In this document: positions 35,596 through 45,004 of the stretch, one piece after another
How the letters are laid out: each line of letters begins with the position of its first letter
Position numbering within the stretch: the first letter of the stretch is position 1
Source: Actinoplanes subtropicus
Lineage (GTDB): Bacteria; Actinomycetota; Actinomycetes; Mycobacteriales; Micromonosporaceae
Direction: 5' to 3'
Assembly (NCBI RefSeq): GCF_000721705.1
Contig: NZ_JOJL01000027.1
Span: 292,112 to 356,111, forward strand
Length of the DNA: 64,000 nt
Position numbers and translations under genes: made by a program
The notes under the pieces: model-generated
Databases searched by the model: none
Told to the model about the DNA's origin: nothing
Seen by the model: the letters and a program-made list of their open reading frames with translations, nothing else

Positions 35596-35633
35596 TACCG
35601 ATGCGGTTGAGTCGTACGATCTGCGTCTGCTAT

Positions 35634-35653
35634 GTTCAGAAAGTTTTGAACTT
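35634..35653. promoter_or_regulatory. Likely operator of the regulator-ABC operon
   Basis: GTTCAGAAAGTTTTGAAC (35634-35651) has inverted GTTCA/TGAAC arms, and a second overlapping palindrome AAGTT-TTG-AACTT covers 35641-35653. It lies 14 bp before the GTG at 35668, as expected for autorepression by the encoded regulator. Confidence 0.5.
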
Positions 35654-35667
35654 TGGGAGAGTTTGCC

Positions 35668-36141
35668 GTGGAGGATGAGCGCCGGTTCGCCGAGGAAGTG
35701 GGCACGGTGCTGTCCGGCATGGGCCTGCCGGCCGCGTTCGGCAAGCTGATGGGCTGGTTGCTGATCTGCGACCCGCCGCAGCAGACCAGCGCCCAGCTGG
35801 TGCAGGCGCTCGGGCTCGCCAAGGGCTCGGTGAGCACCGGCATGCGCGCACTGGAACAGCTCGGGATGGTGCAGCGGGTTCCGGCGAGCGGGCGCGGCCA
35901 CGCGTACGAGATGCTGCCCGACGCCCTCGTGCGGACGGTCGACGCCCGCCGGCTCTACCTGGTCATCCACGCCGTGATGCAGAAGGGCATCGATGTGCTC
36001 GGCGGCGACGAGAGCGCGCCCCGGGCGCAACGGCTGCGCGTGACCCGGGATTTCTACGCCTTCGTGGCCGAGCGGATCCCGCAACTGATCGACGAGTTCG
36101 CCCAGCAGGAAGGTCTGTCTCAGCCGCGAAAGGACGCGTGA
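35668..36141 (+). CDS. GbsR/MarR-like winged-helix transcriptional regulator
   Basis: 157 residues. Winged-helix core with GWLLICDPPQQTSAQLVQAL, recognition helix GLAKGSVSTGMRALEQLG and wing VQRVPASGRGHAYEM, followed by a C-terminal dimerisation helix pair. The length and layout are those of the GbsR branch of MarR-like regulators. GTG 35668 is chosen because GGGAGA lies 7 bases before it. It is co-transcribed with an ABC exporter and very likely controls it, through the palindromes just upstream. The inducer is unknown. Confidence 0.8.
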   Translation: MEDERRFAEEVGTVLSGMGLPAAFGKLMGWLLICDPPQQTSAQLVQALGLAKGSVSTGMRALEQLGMVQRVPASGRGHAYEMLPDALVRTVDARRLYLVIHAVMQKGIDVLGGDESAPRAQRLRVTRDFYAFVAERIPQLIDEFAQQEGLSQPRKDA

Positions 36142-37034
36142 TGGCGGATACCCCGGCCATCCGGACCGAGGCGCTGGTCAAGCGCTACGGCCGCGGGGGC
36201 ACCACAGCGTTGACGGGCCTGGATCTCACCGTCGCCCCGGGTGAGGTCTTCGGGTTTCTCGGGCCGAACGGGGCCGGTAAGAGCACCACGATCCGCATCC
36301 TGATGGACCTGATCCGGCCCACCTCGGGCACCGTGCGCGTGCTCGGCGCCGATCCGCGCTCCGCCCCCGAGATCCGCGCCAGGATCGGCTACCTGGCCGG
36401 CGAGTTCGTCGCCAACGGCCGGCAGACCGGGCGCGAACTGCTCACCTACCTGGCCGATCTGCGCGGCGGCGTGCCGGCCCAGCAGATCGAGCGGCTCGCG
36501 TCCGCGTGGGACCTCGATCTGACCAAGCGGATCGGCAGTCTCTCCAAGGGAAACCGGCAGAAGATCGGCGTGATCCAGGCCTTCATGCACCGGCCGCCGC
36601 TGCTCATCCTGGACGAGCCGACCAGCGGCCTGGATCCGTTCCTGCAACAGCAATTCGTTGCCCTCGTCCGCGAGGCCGCCGGCAACGGACAGACCGTGTT
36701 CATGTCCTCACACGTGATGGGCGAGGTGCAGCAGACCTGCGACCGCGTCGGCATCATCCGCGCGGGCTCGCTCGTCACCATCGAACACATCGACGACCTG
36801 CGCAAACGAGCCCTTCGCAAGGTCGAGGTGCATTTCGACTCCGACGCGCCCACCCTCTCCGCCGCCGGGGTCTCCGACGTCACCGTCGACGGGAAGGTGT
36901 TGCGGTGCAAGCTTTCCGGCGACGCCGACGCGCTGGTGAAGGAGTTGGCGCGCCATCACGTGGTGGACCTGATCAGCGAGGAGCCCGAGCTCGAGGAGCT
37001 CTTCTTCACCTACTACCGGCACCAGGAGGCATGA
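36141..37034 (+). CDS. ABC transporter ATP-binding protein
   Basis: 297 residues. Walker A GPNGAGKST, Q-loop region, signature LSKGNRQKIGVIQAFMHRPP, Walker B LLILDEPTSGLDP and H-loop SSHVMGEV are all intact. The C-terminal part (about 215-297) is the extra domain seen in drug/antibiotic exporter ATPases. The ATG at 36141 shares one base with the regulator stop (TGATG) and has AAAGGA upstream. Forms an exporter with the permease encoded next (ATGA overlap). Substrate unknown; a drug or lipid exporter is the usual inference. Confidence 0.9.
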   Translation: MADTPAIRTEALVKRYGRGGTTALTGLDLTVAPGEVFGFLGPNGAGKSTTIRILMDLIRPTSGTVRVLGADPRSAPEIRARIGYLAGEFVANGRQTGRELLTYLADLRGGVPAQQIERLASAWDLDLTKRIGSLSKGNRQKIGVIQAFMHRPPLLILDEPTSGLDPFLQQQFVALVREAAGNGQTVFMSSHVMGEVQQTCDRVGIIRAGSLVTIEHIDDLRKRALRKVEVHFDSDAPTLSAAGVSDVTVDGKVLRCKLSGDADALVKELARHHVVDLISEEPELEELFFTYYRHQEA

Positions 37035-37822
37035 TGCGCGTCTTCTGGAAAACGGTGCGGGACAACCGGCGCGGCTGGATCGGATGGATCGTGGCCCTGA
37101 CCGCGATCGCCGCCATGTACGCCTCGTTCTACCCCAGCATCAACAAGCCGGCGATGGCCGACGCCCTGAACTCGTTCCCGCAGTCGCTCAAGGAAGCGTT
37201 CCACCTGGAGGACTACACCAGGCCGGAGAACTACTTCGCGGCCAGCGTGTTCGGCCTGCTAGTGCCGATCCTGGTCGCGGTCTTCGCCATCTCCGCCGGG
37301 GTCAGGGCGATCGCCGGCGACGAGGAGGCGGGGACGCTGGATCTGATCCAGGCCCAGCCCGTACGCCGGATCTCGCTCGCGCTGCAGCGGCTCCTGGCGA
37401 TCGTCACCGCCATGGCCGTGCTGGCGGGCGTCATGTGCCTCGCCGTCATCGCGCTGCGCGGACCGGCCGGGTTCACGGCGCTCTCCCCCGGCCGGCTGTT
37501 CGCCATCTGCCTGCAACTGGCCCTGTTCGGCATGCTGTTCGCCGCGCTCGCGTACGGCGTCGGCGCCTGGACCGGCCGCCGGGTCCTCGCCATCGCGGCC
37601 GGCGCGGCCGTGGCGGTGCTCGGCTACCTCGCCAACACGTTCTTCACCCAGATCCACAGTCTGAAGTGGACCGAACGACTCTCGCCCTTCGACTGGTATC
37701 TCGGCGGCGAACCGCTGAAACACGGCGTGCAGTGGGGCCACGCCGGACTCCTGGCCGGCTTCGCCCTCCTGTTCGCCGCCGCGGGCACCTGGCGCTACAA
37801 CCGGCGCGACATCACGGTGTGA
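37031..37822 (+). CDS. ABC-2-like exporter permease
   Basis: 263 residues with six hydrophobic segments (about 18-36, 72-95, 118-140, 152-175, 182-200 and 235-252). VFWKTVRDNRRGWIGW at the start and DEEAGTLDLIQAQPVRRISL on a cytosolic loop are typical of ABC-2 type permeases of antibiotic exporters. ATG at 37031 overlaps the ATPase stop, and a strong hairpin terminator follows 11 bp after the stop, so the operon is regulator-ATPase-permease. Confidence 0.85.
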   Translation: MMRVFWKTVRDNRRGWIGWIVALTAIAAMYASFYPSINKPAMADALNSFPQSLKEAFHLEDYTRPENYFAASVFGLLVPILVAVFAISAGVRAIAGDEEAGTLDLIQAQPVRRISLALQRLLAIVTAMAVLAGVMCLAVIALRGPAGFTALSPGRLFAICLQLALFGMLFAALAYGVGAWTGRRVLAIAAGAAVAVLGYLANTFFTQIHSLKWTERLSPFDWYLGGEPLKHGVQWGHAGLLAGFALLFAAAGTWRYNRRDITV

Positions 37823-37833
37823 CGCGCGGCGAA

Positions 37834-37860
37834 GGCCGGCGGCTCTTCGGGCCGCCGGCC
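37834..37860. terminator. Terminator after the ABC exporter operon
   Basis: Perfect 10-bp stem GGCCGGCGGC/GCCGCCGGCC with a seven-base loop TCTTCGG, 11 bp after the permease stop and 14 bp before the convergent hsp20 stop. It could serve both directions. Confidence 0.8.
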
Positions 37861-37874
37861 GTCGCCTCAGGGGC

Positions 37875-38267
37875 TCACTCCACGGTGATGGCGATCTGCT
37901 TCCCGGCCGGCTGCGGCTCGGTCAGCGGCACCGTGATCTCCAGGATCCCCTTGCGGTAGGTGGCCTTGATCGCGGACTCGTCGGCGTTGTCCGGCAGCCG
38001 CACCGAGCGCTGCACCGACCCGTAGCGGAACTCGCTGCGGTGCCGGGCGGTCTCCTCCTCGCGGCGCTCGGCCTTCACGGTCAGCACCCCGTGCACGGCG
38101 CTGACCTGCACGTCCTTCTCCGGGTCCAGTCCGGGCAGCTCGGCGCGCAGGATGTACTCCTGGTCGGTGAGCTTGTCCTCGAAGCGGATCGGCGGCATCG
38201 GGCGCGGGAAGTCGAGCTCGAACCAGTCGGTCATGTCACCGAACAGACGCGGCAACAGCGAAGCCAT
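37875..38267 (-). CDS. hspX: Hsp20/alpha-crystallin small heat-shock protein (HspX-like)
   Basis: 130 residues. Alpha-crystallin domain: YILRAELPGLDPEKDVQVSA, LTVKAERREEETARHRSEF with RYGSVQRSVRLP, and IKATYRKGILEITVPL. The layout and the ELPGLDPEKDV and RKGILE segments match mycobacterial HspX/Acr, one of the strongest DosR targets. It is an ATP-independent cytosolic chaperone that holds unfolded proteins in dormant cells. The short N-terminal arm (MASLLPRLFGDMTDW) differs from HspX. Three DosR-type boxes in a 58-bp tandem repeat lie upstream, the nearest 59 bp from the ATG. A GGAGG-like run precedes the start. Confidence 0.92.
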   Translation of the reverse strand: MASLLPRLFGDMTDWFELDFPRPMPPIRFEDKLTDQEYILRAELPGLDPEKDVQVSAVHGVLTVKAERREEETARHRSEFRYGSVQRSVRLPDNADESAIKATYRKGILEITVPLTEPQPAGKQIAITVE

Positions 38268-38326
38268 CTCTTGCCTCCCTTCCTTCCTTTCCTCTCCATC
38301 CGATCGCGGTTCCGCCGCCCCGGTCA

Positions 38327-38340
38327 GGGCCGGACGGCCC
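38327..38340. promoter_or_regulatory. DosR-type box upstream of hsp20 (repeat copy 1)
   Basis: GGGCCGGACGGCCC, 59 bp upstream of the hsp20 ATG, the usual distance for this island. Confidence 0.65.
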
Positions 38341-38384
38341 GTCGTCAGGGACGGCCGGTCTCGCGGTTTCCGCCGCCCCGGTCA

Positions 38385-38398
38385 GGGCCGAGCGGCCC
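38385..38398. promoter_or_regulatory. DosR-type box in repeat copy 2
   Basis: GGGCCGAGCGGCCC, a perfect palindrome apart from the central AG, 117 bp upstream of hsp20. Confidence 0.55.
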
Positions 38399-38402
38399 GA
38401 CG

Positions 38403-38876
38403 TCAGGGACGGCCGGTCTCGCGGTTTCCGCCGCCCCGGTCAGGGCCGAGCGGCCCGACGTCAGGGACGGCCGGTCTCGCGGTTCCGAGCCAGCCGTGCG
38501 CCTCGGCGGTCATCCGCCCGCCGAACGTCACGTGGTCGCGGGCCGGCAGCTCACGCAGCGCGGCGTACGCGTGCGGGACGGGCGGCAGCTTTCCGGCATC
38601 GGCCGAGCTGTCCAGCGGCCCGCTGCTGAACAGCCAGACCCGGCGGTCGGCGAACCGGCCGGCGAAGCGGTGCACGAACCGGCGGACGTCGAGATGCCAG
38701 CCGTACCCGTAGAGGGCGGAGCCGAGGATCAGCGCGTCGTAGCCGGTGACGTCGGTGACCTCGGCTGCCGACATCAGGCGCACCGTCAGGCCGGCCGCCC
38801 GCAGTTCTTCGGCGACCCACTCGGCGATCTCACCGGTGCCGCCGCCCGTCGTGCCGTACGCGACCAGGACCGTCAT
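38403..38876 (-). CDS. Flavodoxin-domain protein with C terminus replaced by repeat sequence
   Basis: 157 residues. Flavodoxin/HemG-type fold: VLVAYGTTGGGTGEIAEWVA is the phosphate loop (slightly unusual GTTGGGTGE), followed by YDALILGSALYGYGWHLDVR and VWLFSSGPLD. The expected end of the fold after HVTFGGRMTAEAHGWLG is short, and the last 25 residues (from about TARPAVPD) are encoded by the 58-bp repeat, so the natural C terminus has probably been lost. Family members bind FMN and act in menaquinone-linked or protoporphyrin oxidation. ATG at 38876; the tandem USP gene ends 16 bp upstream, so they may be one operon. Confidence 0.75.
   Translation of the reverse strand: MTVLVAYGTTGGGTGEIAEWVAEELRAAGLTVRLMSAAEVTDVTGYDALILGSALYGYGWHLDVRRFVHRFAGRFADRRVWLFSSGPLDSSADAGKLPPVPHAYAALRELPARDHVTFGGRMTAEAHGWLGTARPAVPDVGPLGPDRGGGNRETGRP
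38443..38456. promoter_or_regulatory. DosR-type box in repeat copy 3
   Basis: GGGCCGAGCGGCCC, identical to copy 2 and 58 bp further upstream; it lies within the 3' end of the flavodoxin frame. Confidence 0.5.
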
Positions 38877-38892
38877 GGCCGTCCCCTCAGTC

Positions 38893-39804
38893 TCAGCCCA
38901 CCAGGAAGACCGGGCAATGGGCGTGCTGCACCACGGCGCGGCTCACCGACCCGAGCAGCCCGGCGGGTATGCCGCCCGGACCGTGCCGGCCGACGACCAG
39001 CGCGGCCGCCTGGGTCGACACGTCGATCAGCGCTTCGGCCGGATCCTCGGCGACGAACCGCCGGTGCATCCGTACGCCGCCGGCGGTGTCGACCCGCTCG
39101 ATCCGGGGCGTCCGCCCGGCGTGCAGCAGCAGCAGGTCGCTGCCGCGCAGCTTCGCCTCGCCGTGCGCGAAGCCGACGGCCGGGCTGTCGTCGCCGTCCA
39201 CGCCGACCACGATCGGCCGGGCGGCGAACCCGGGGCCTGGCGGCCAGCCGGGAATGCGGACGACCATCACCACGCCGTTGTGGTCGACGGCCACCCGCTC
39301 CCCCACGCTGACGCCGAACACCGAGCTCGCCGCGCCGTGCCGGTGCCCGACCACGACCAGGCCGGCGTGCCGGCCCTCGATCAGCAGCCGGGACGCCGCC
39401 GAGCCGGTCACGATCCGGCTGGTCACGGCGATCGAGGGGGCGCAGGCGTGCACCCGTTCGGTCAGCCGCTCGAGCAGCCGGGCGCCGGCGTCCTGGGCGG
39501 ACTGACGGCCGCCCGGCACGTGGATCATGCGCAGGTCCCAGCCGCGCAGCTCGGCCTCGATCGCGGCGTGGTCGACGGCGGTGTAGCTGATCGGGCTGTC
39601 GTCCACGCCCACGAGCACCAGGCCGGTCTTCGCGACTACGCCGGGCGGGACCCGGCCGGGCGCGGGCTTGCCCGCGTCCTCCGCGTGGTAGCCGAGCACG
39701 CCCAGGTAGCGATTGATCGCCCCGCTGTATCGGGTGGTGTCGGCGCAGGCCGCGTGGGCCTGCCGGGAATCTCGCTCCGTCCGGAGCCTGTCGAGGTCGC
39801 TCAT
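38893..39804 (-). CDS. Tandem-domain universal stress protein with N-terminal extension
   Basis: 303 residues. An unusual N-terminal extension of about 60 residues (helical, MSDLDRLRTERDSRQAHAAC) precedes two USP domains (about 62-185 and 192-303). Domain 1 opens VLVGVDDSPISYTAVDHAA and has VVGHRHGAASSVFGVSVGE; domain 2 opens PIVVGVDGDDSPAVGFAHGE and has VVGRHGPGGIPAGLLGSVSR, close to the canonical nucleotide loop, ending HCPVFLVG. GGAGG is 6 bases before the ATG. A strong DosR-type box is 62 bp upstream. The downstream flavodoxin may be co-transcribed. Confidence 0.88.
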   Translation of the reverse strand: MSDLDRLRTERDSRQAHAACADTTRYSGAINRYLGVLGYHAEDAGKPAPGRVPPGVVAKTGLVLVGVDDSPISYTAVDHAAIEAELRGWDLRMIHVPGGRQSAQDAGARLLERLTERVHACAPSIAVTSRIVTGSAASRLLIEGRHAGLVVVGHRHGAASSVFGVSVGERVAVDHNGVVMVVRIPGWPPGPGFAARPIVVGVDGDDSPAVGFAHGEAKLRGSDLLLLHAGRTPRIERVDTAGGVRMHRRFVAEDPAEALIDVSTQAAALVVGRHGPGGIPAGLLGSVSRAVVQHAHCPVFLVG

Positions 39805-39866
39805 GGCCGGCCTCCTTGGAGGCGTTTCTCTGCTCCCATCACAACCCCCGGCAACCGCACCGGCCA

Positions 39867-39880
39867 GGGCCGTTGGTCCC
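39867..39880. promoter_or_regulatory. DosR-type box upstream of USP 38893-39804
   Basis: GGGCCGTTGGTCCC in the context CCAGGGCCGTTGGTCCCGG, 62 bp upstream of the ATG. Identical 14-mer to the box at 17384. Confidence 0.7.
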
Positions 39881-39887
39881 GGCCGTT

Positions 39888-41210
39888 TCAGCCCAGCGGG
39901 TACACCACCCGGGTGCGGTACCCGGACTCGTCCGCGGCGCCCGGGCCGACCAGGTACTCCTCCCACATCCGGGGCGGCGGCACCCGGGCGTGGCCGGCGA
40001 ACCAGGCGCTCAGGGCGGCGTACATGGACGGCAGTGTCCGGTACGGCCCGATGTGCTCGGCCCGGACCACCCGGCCGGCCGGGAGATGCTCGGCGGTGAG
40101 GCCGCCGACGCCGGGCGGCTCACCCTCGATGGGGAAGCCGACCGTCACGTCGAAGACCTGATGCGCCTCGTTCGTGTAGACGGCGGTCGGCGGCCCGGCC
40201 GGGGTGATGCCGTGCCGTTCGAACTCGGCGGCGACGATCGGGATGGTCCGGCCGAAGAACGTCGCGAGATCCGCCATCGGGACGCTCTCCCGCCGGCCGA
40301 CGACGGTGCGCGCGGGCAGCGTGGTCACCTCGATGCGGTCGGCACCGGCCGTGGTGCCTCCGGCGCCGGTCCGATGCGGAACCACCAGGACGGGCCGGCT
40401 CAGGTGGTGCAGGGTCGCCATCGCTGCGCTGCCGAGCAGGATCTCCCGGATCGCCGACCGGCCCCGGGAGCCGACCACGATCACGGCGGCGCGCTGCTCG
40501 GCGCCCTGCCGGGCCAGTGCCTCGGCGATGCCCCGGCCGGGTGGGTGACCGGCCGGGGACTCCACCGTGATCTCCTGGAATCCGGGCGGCGCCGGCTGCG
40601 CCAGGGCGCCCTCGCGAACCGCGGCCAGCACGATCCGCCGCCCGGGGAACAGTTGTCCCGCCGCGGCCAGCGCCCGGCGGGCCCCCGGCGAGCCGTCCCA
40701 GCCGACCAGGATCGGGCCCTCCGCCAGCGCCGCCCGCTCGGCGACGAACATCGGGTACGGCACCACCAGCACGGGCTGGGCGGCGTAGTGCACGGCCATG
40801 TCCGAGACACTGCCCAGCACGGCCCGTGCGCCGCCGAGCCCGCGCGAGCCCACCACCAGCACGTCCGGCTCGAGCTTCTCGGCGAGCTCGGCCAGTTGCA
40901 GGCCCTCTCCGCCGTAACCCCGCTCGACCAGCGGCTCGGCCTCCCAGCCGGCGGCGCGGGCCAGCGCGACGCCGGCGGCGGCCAGCCGGTCGGCCTCGGC
41001 GCCGCCCTCCCGCTCGACCGCCTCGACGAACTCGTCGACCCGGCGGGTGCCGTGCCAGAGCCGCCGCCGTAGCGCGTCGCTGGCGAACGGCGGCATCCAC
41101 AGGTGGGTGATCCAAGCCTGGGCCCGGGGCAGCAGAGTCGCGGCCGCCTCGATGGCCGCCCCGGCCGCCACCGATCCGTCGTATCCGGCCATCACCCGTA
41201 ACGTGGTCAT
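39888..41210 (-). CDS. Two universal stress domains fused to a GyrI-like ligand-binding domain
   Basis: 440 residues. USP domain 1 (about 3-150) opens VMAGYDGSVAAGAAIEAAAT and has VVGSRGLGGARAVLGSVSDM; domain 2 (about 165-283) opens ILVGWDGSPGARRALAAAGQ and has VVGSRGRSAIREILLGSAAM, so both nucleotide loops look usable. Residues about 290-440 form a GyrI-like/AraC effector-binding domain: TTLPARTVVGRRESVPMADL, FGRTIPIVAAEFERHGITPA, VTVGFPIEGE and a final YRTRVVYPL. GyrI-like domains bind drugs or small hydrophobic ligands. This three-domain combination suggests a stress protein that couples nucleotide and ligand binding (inference). ATG at 41210; a weak DosR-like box is 52 bp upstream. Confidence 0.85.
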   Translation of the reverse strand: MTTLRVMAGYDGSVAAGAAIEAAATLLPRAQAWITHLWMPPFASDALRRRLWHGTRRVDEFVEAVEREGGAEADRLAAAGVALARAAGWEAEPLVERGYGGEGLQLAELAEKLEPDVLVVGSRGLGGARAVLGSVSDMAVHYAAQPVLVVPYPMFVAERAALAEGPILVGWDGSPGARRALAAAGQLFPGRRIVLAAVREGALAQPAPPGFQEITVESPAGHPPGRGIAEALARQGAEQRAAVIVVGSRGRSAIREILLGSAAMATLHHLSRPVLVVPHRTGAGGTTAGADRIEVTTLPARTVVGRRESVPMADLATFFGRTIPIVAAEFERHGITPAGPPTAVYTNEAHQVFDVTVGFPIEGEPPGVGGLTAEHLPAGRVVRAEHIGPYRTLPSMYAALSAWFAGHARVPPPRMWEEYLVGPGAADESGYRTRVVYPLG

Positions 41211-41262
41211 CGTCCGCCGCCCCTCTCCTTCCAGCCTGAGCCGCCGTCCGGGCCGGCCGGCA

Positions 41263-41276
41263 GAGGCATTCGGCCC
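41263..41276. promoter_or_regulatory. Weak DosR-like box upstream of the USP-GyrI gene
   Basis: GAGGCATTCGGCCC, 52 bp upstream of the ATG at 41210. The right half CGGCCC is good, the left half is degenerate. Confidence 0.35.
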
Positions 41277-41277
41277 G

Positions 41278-41727
41278 TCAGTGTGGTGCGACCAGCTCCC
41301 GGACCCGGGCGGCGACCGGACGAACGGCGGCCTCGACGGGCGCGGTCAAGCCGGCCCCGAAGCCGAGCTCGGTCCCGCAGACCGCGAGCACGACCAGCCG
41401 CTCCGGCAGCCGGCGCAGGACCCGGCCGAGCGCCACCGCGGTGCCCAGGCCGACGCCGTGGGTGCCGGCCGAGGGCTCCTCGGGCGCGTCGGAGGCCGCC
41501 AGCTCGAACCAGGCACCCGGCGGCCGGTCCGGCGCGTGCACGGCGTCGATCACCACGGCCAGCTCCGCCCCCGTCCACAGGTCGAGCAGCCGGCTCGGCT
41601 CGCCGTCGGTGACCCGCAGGTCCACGCCGGTCAGCCGGTCGGTCAGCTCGGCCACCACCCGGGGCCCGGCCCCGTCGTCGCGGCGGAACTCGTTGCCCAC
41701 GCCGATCACGACGCGCCGGCCCGGCAT
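41278..41727 (-). CDS. [NiFe]-hydrogenase maturation endopeptidase
   Basis: 149 residues. VVIGVGNEFRRDDGAGPRVV contains the nickel-sensing glutamate and aspartate of the HyaD/HycI/HybD protease family; VVIDAVHA is the second aspartate strand and GTHGVGL contains the conserved histidine. The enzyme clips the C-terminal extension of the large subunit after nickel insertion. It is the last gene of the hydrogenase operon, 4 bp after the large-subunit stop. Note that the large subunit ends DPCISCATHFLDLSIDRG, leaving only a short extension after the conserved histidine. Confidence 0.88.
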   Translation of the reverse strand: MPGRRVVIGVGNEFRRDDGAGPRVVAELTDRLTGVDLRVTDGEPSRLLDLWTGAELAVVIDAVHAPDRPPGAWFELAASDAPEEPSAGTHGVGLGTAVALGRVLRRLPERLVVLAVCGTELGFGAGLTAPVEAAVRPVAARVRELVAPH

Positions 41728-41731
41728 GGCG

Positions 41732-43026
<1,295 letters not shown>

Positions 43027-43030
<4 letters not shown>

Positions 43031-43746
43031 GACTGTTCCTTCCGCCGGGTCACCTCGAGGAAGACCGAGCCGGGCACGCTTTCCAGTGCGGCGTAGTTCG
43101 GCGTCTCGGCCGGGCCGAAGCAGCCGTAGCACCCACGCGAGACGGCCGGGCAGAGCGCGCCGCAGCCGGCCCGGGTGACCGGGCCGAGGCAGGGTGTGCC
43201 ATGCGCCACGACGACGCAGACGTTGTGCCGCTGCTTGCACTCGAAGCAGACGCTGTGCGCCGGGATGTTCGGCTTCCGCCCGATCAGCAACGCGCCGAGC
43301 ACCTCCAGCAACTGGCGCCGGTCGACCGGGCAGCCGTGCAGTTCGTAGTCGACGTCCACGTGCGCCGCGATCGGCGTGGAGGTGGCCAGCGTGGCGATGT
43401 ACTCGGGGTGCGCGTAGACGACCGAGGCGAACTCCGCGACGTCCGCGTTGTCGCGGAGCGCCTGGATACCGCCGGCCGTGGCGCAGGCGCCGATGGTGAC
43501 CAGCGTGCGGGACACCTCGCGGACCCGGCGGATGCGTTCGGCGTCGTCCGGGGTGGTGATCGAGCCTTCCACCAGCGAGACGTCGTACGGTCCGGGCAGC
43601 ACCGCACGGCTGGCCTCGAGGAAGTGCGCGACGCGCACCCGGCCGGCCACCGCCAGCAGTTCGTCCTCGCAGTCGAGCAGGCTGAGCTGGCAGCCGTCGC
43701 AGGAGGCGAACTTCCACACCGCCAGGGTCGGCATCGCGCTCGTCAT
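43027..43746 (-). CDS. hydD: [NiFe]-hydrogenase small (Fe-S) subunit, group 3b-like
   Basis: 239 residues, no twin-arginine signal, so cytosolic. Proximal-cluster cysteines are in [15 protein letters not shown], with GACATAGG and HGCP further on; distal/medial cluster ligands in [29 protein letters not shown] and GCYGCFGP. It passes electrons from the NiFe site to the HydG/HydB module. ATG at 43746 shares one base with the stop of the diaphorase gene (TGATG); a second ATG 12 bases later is an alternative. Confidence 0.9.
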
Positions 43747-44546
43747 CACAGCTCCCGCACTCGTAGCAACGGTTCCACCCGGTCGTACCGGAACACCGGC
43801 CCGTCCCGGCAGAGCAGCAGCGGCCCGAGCTGGCAGTGCCCGCACCAGCCGGCGCCGCACCGCATGTCCCGTTCCAGGGAGACGTGGATGTCGTGCCCGG
43901 CGAGCCCACGCCGGATCAGCGCCTCGGCGACGAACCGCATCATCACCTCGGGGCCGCAGAGGTATGCGACGGTGTTGTCCGGATCGGCCTCGGCCCGCGG
44001 GATCAGGGTCGTCACCAGCCCGACCTCCCCCGTCCAGCCGTCGGCGGGCCGGTCGACGATCGTCCGGACGTCGGCGCGCTGTCGCCAGCGCCGCAGATCC
44101 GCGGGGTACAGCAGGTCGCCGGGGGTGCGGGCGCCGACCAGCACGGAGACCCGGCCGAACTCGTCGCGGCGGGCCAGCACCGCCTCCACCACCGGGCGCA
44201 GCGGCGCGAGCCCGATCCCGCCGGCCACGATCACGACGTCGTGCCCGCGGGCGGCGTCCACGTCCCAGGTCGTGCCGAACGGGCCGCGCACGCCGATCAT
44301 CTGCCCGGGCGCGGCCCCGTGCAGCGCCGCGGTGACCGCGCCGACGTTGCGAAGGGTGTGTATCAGCCTCCCGCCGCGGCCGCCCCCGCTGAGCGAGATC
44401 GGAACTTCCCCTATTCCGTACGCCGTGAGCATGGCGAACTGTCCGGGCGCGAAAGCCGGCCCGTCCTCGCCGACCAGCTCGAGGGTGACCGTGTCGGCCG
44501 TCTCCACCCGACGGTCCACCACCCGGTAGGGCACCGGCGCGGTCAC
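43746..44546 (-). CDS. hydG: FAD/NAD(P)-binding diaphorase subunit of the hydrogenase (HydG-like)
   Basis: 266 residues of the ferredoxin-NADP reductase superfamily. FAD-binding region with [23 protein letters not shown](P)-binding [20 protein letters not shown] and [12 protein letters not shown], and a C-terminal 2Fe-2S site in [22 protein letters not shown], as in sulfhydrogenase gamma subunits. It exchanges electrons between NADP(H) and the iron-sulfur chain. GTG 44546 overlaps the stop of the cNMP-binding gene (GTGA). Confidence 0.9.
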   Translation of the reverse strand: MTAPVPYRVVDRRVETADTVTLELVGEDGPAFAPGQFAMLTAYGIGEVPISLSGGGRGGRLIHTLRNVGAVTAALHGAAPGQMIGVRGPFGTTWDVDAARGHDVVIVAGGIGLAPLRPVVEAVLARRDEFGRVSVLVGARTPGDLLYPADLRRWRQRADVRTIVDRPADGWTGEVGLVTTLIPRAEADPDNTVAYLCGPEVMMRFVAEALIRRGLAGHDIHVSLERDMRCGAGWCGHCQLGPLLLCRDGPVFRYDRVEPLLRVREL

Positions 44547-45004
44547 GGCCGGCCCCACAGGTCGAGCAGGCGCAGCCGGGTCGCTTGCAGGCGCTCGGTG
44601 ATGATCGGGGTGAGGCGGCTCAGCATCGCGTACCCGAACTCCGGGTCGGTCTCACAGCGCAGCCGTACCGCGGCCGCGTCGAAGCGCACGGCGGTGACCG
44701 GCTCGATCGCGTTCGCGCCGAAGTGCCACCGGTACGGCGGGTGCAGCCACGACCAGCCCAGCACCGTGCCCGGCCCGATCGTCTCGATCACCTGGTCGCC
44801 GCGGCCCGGCACGTGCAGCCCGAGCGCGACCTTGCCGTGTTCGAGGAGCCAGAACGCGTCGGCCGGGCCGCCCTCGGCGAAGATCGTTGCGCCGGCCGGG
44901 AAGGTCTCGGCGGTGGCGCACTCGCACAGCTCGCGGACCAGGCCGATGGTCAGGCCGGCGAAGAACGGCTGGGCCAGTACCCGGATGGTCAGGTCGCTCA
45001 GCAC
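44543..45004 (-). CDS. Cyclic-nucleotide-binding-domain protein without HTH, within hydrogenase operon
   Basis: 153 residues. A cNMP-binding (CAP_ED) domain: [58 protein letters not shown] and a final helix ([20 protein letters not shown]). No winged-helix DNA-binding domain follows, so it is not a CRP/FNR regulator; it may gate enzyme activity or assembly by binding a nucleotide. The arginine/serine phosphate-binding motif is altered (GWSWLHPP), so the ligand may differ from cAMP. GTG 45004 overlaps the HydB gene by 7 bases. Confidence 0.8.
   Translation of the reverse strand: MLSDLTIRVLAQPFFAGLTIGLVRELCECATAETFPAGATIFAEGGPADAFWLLEHGKVALGLHVPGRGDQVIETIGPGTVLGWSWLHPPYRWHFGANAIEPVTAVRFDAAAVRLRCETDPEFGYAMLSRLTPIITERLQATRLRLLDLWGRP

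Larger units (their letters stand above)
38303..38484. repeat. Three tandem copies of a 58-bp repeat, each with a DosR-type box
   Basis: The unit begins TCCGCCGCCCCGGTCAGGGC at 38311, 38369 and 38427, exact period 58. Copies 2 and 3 are almost identical; copy 1 differs by a few bases around GGACGGCCCGTCG. Each unit contains one 14-bp palindrome (38327-38340, 38385-38398, 38443-38456), so the hsp20 upstream region has three operators on a fixed spacing. The repeat also overlaps the last codons of the flavodoxin gene. Recent unequal duplication is likely. Confidence 0.9.
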
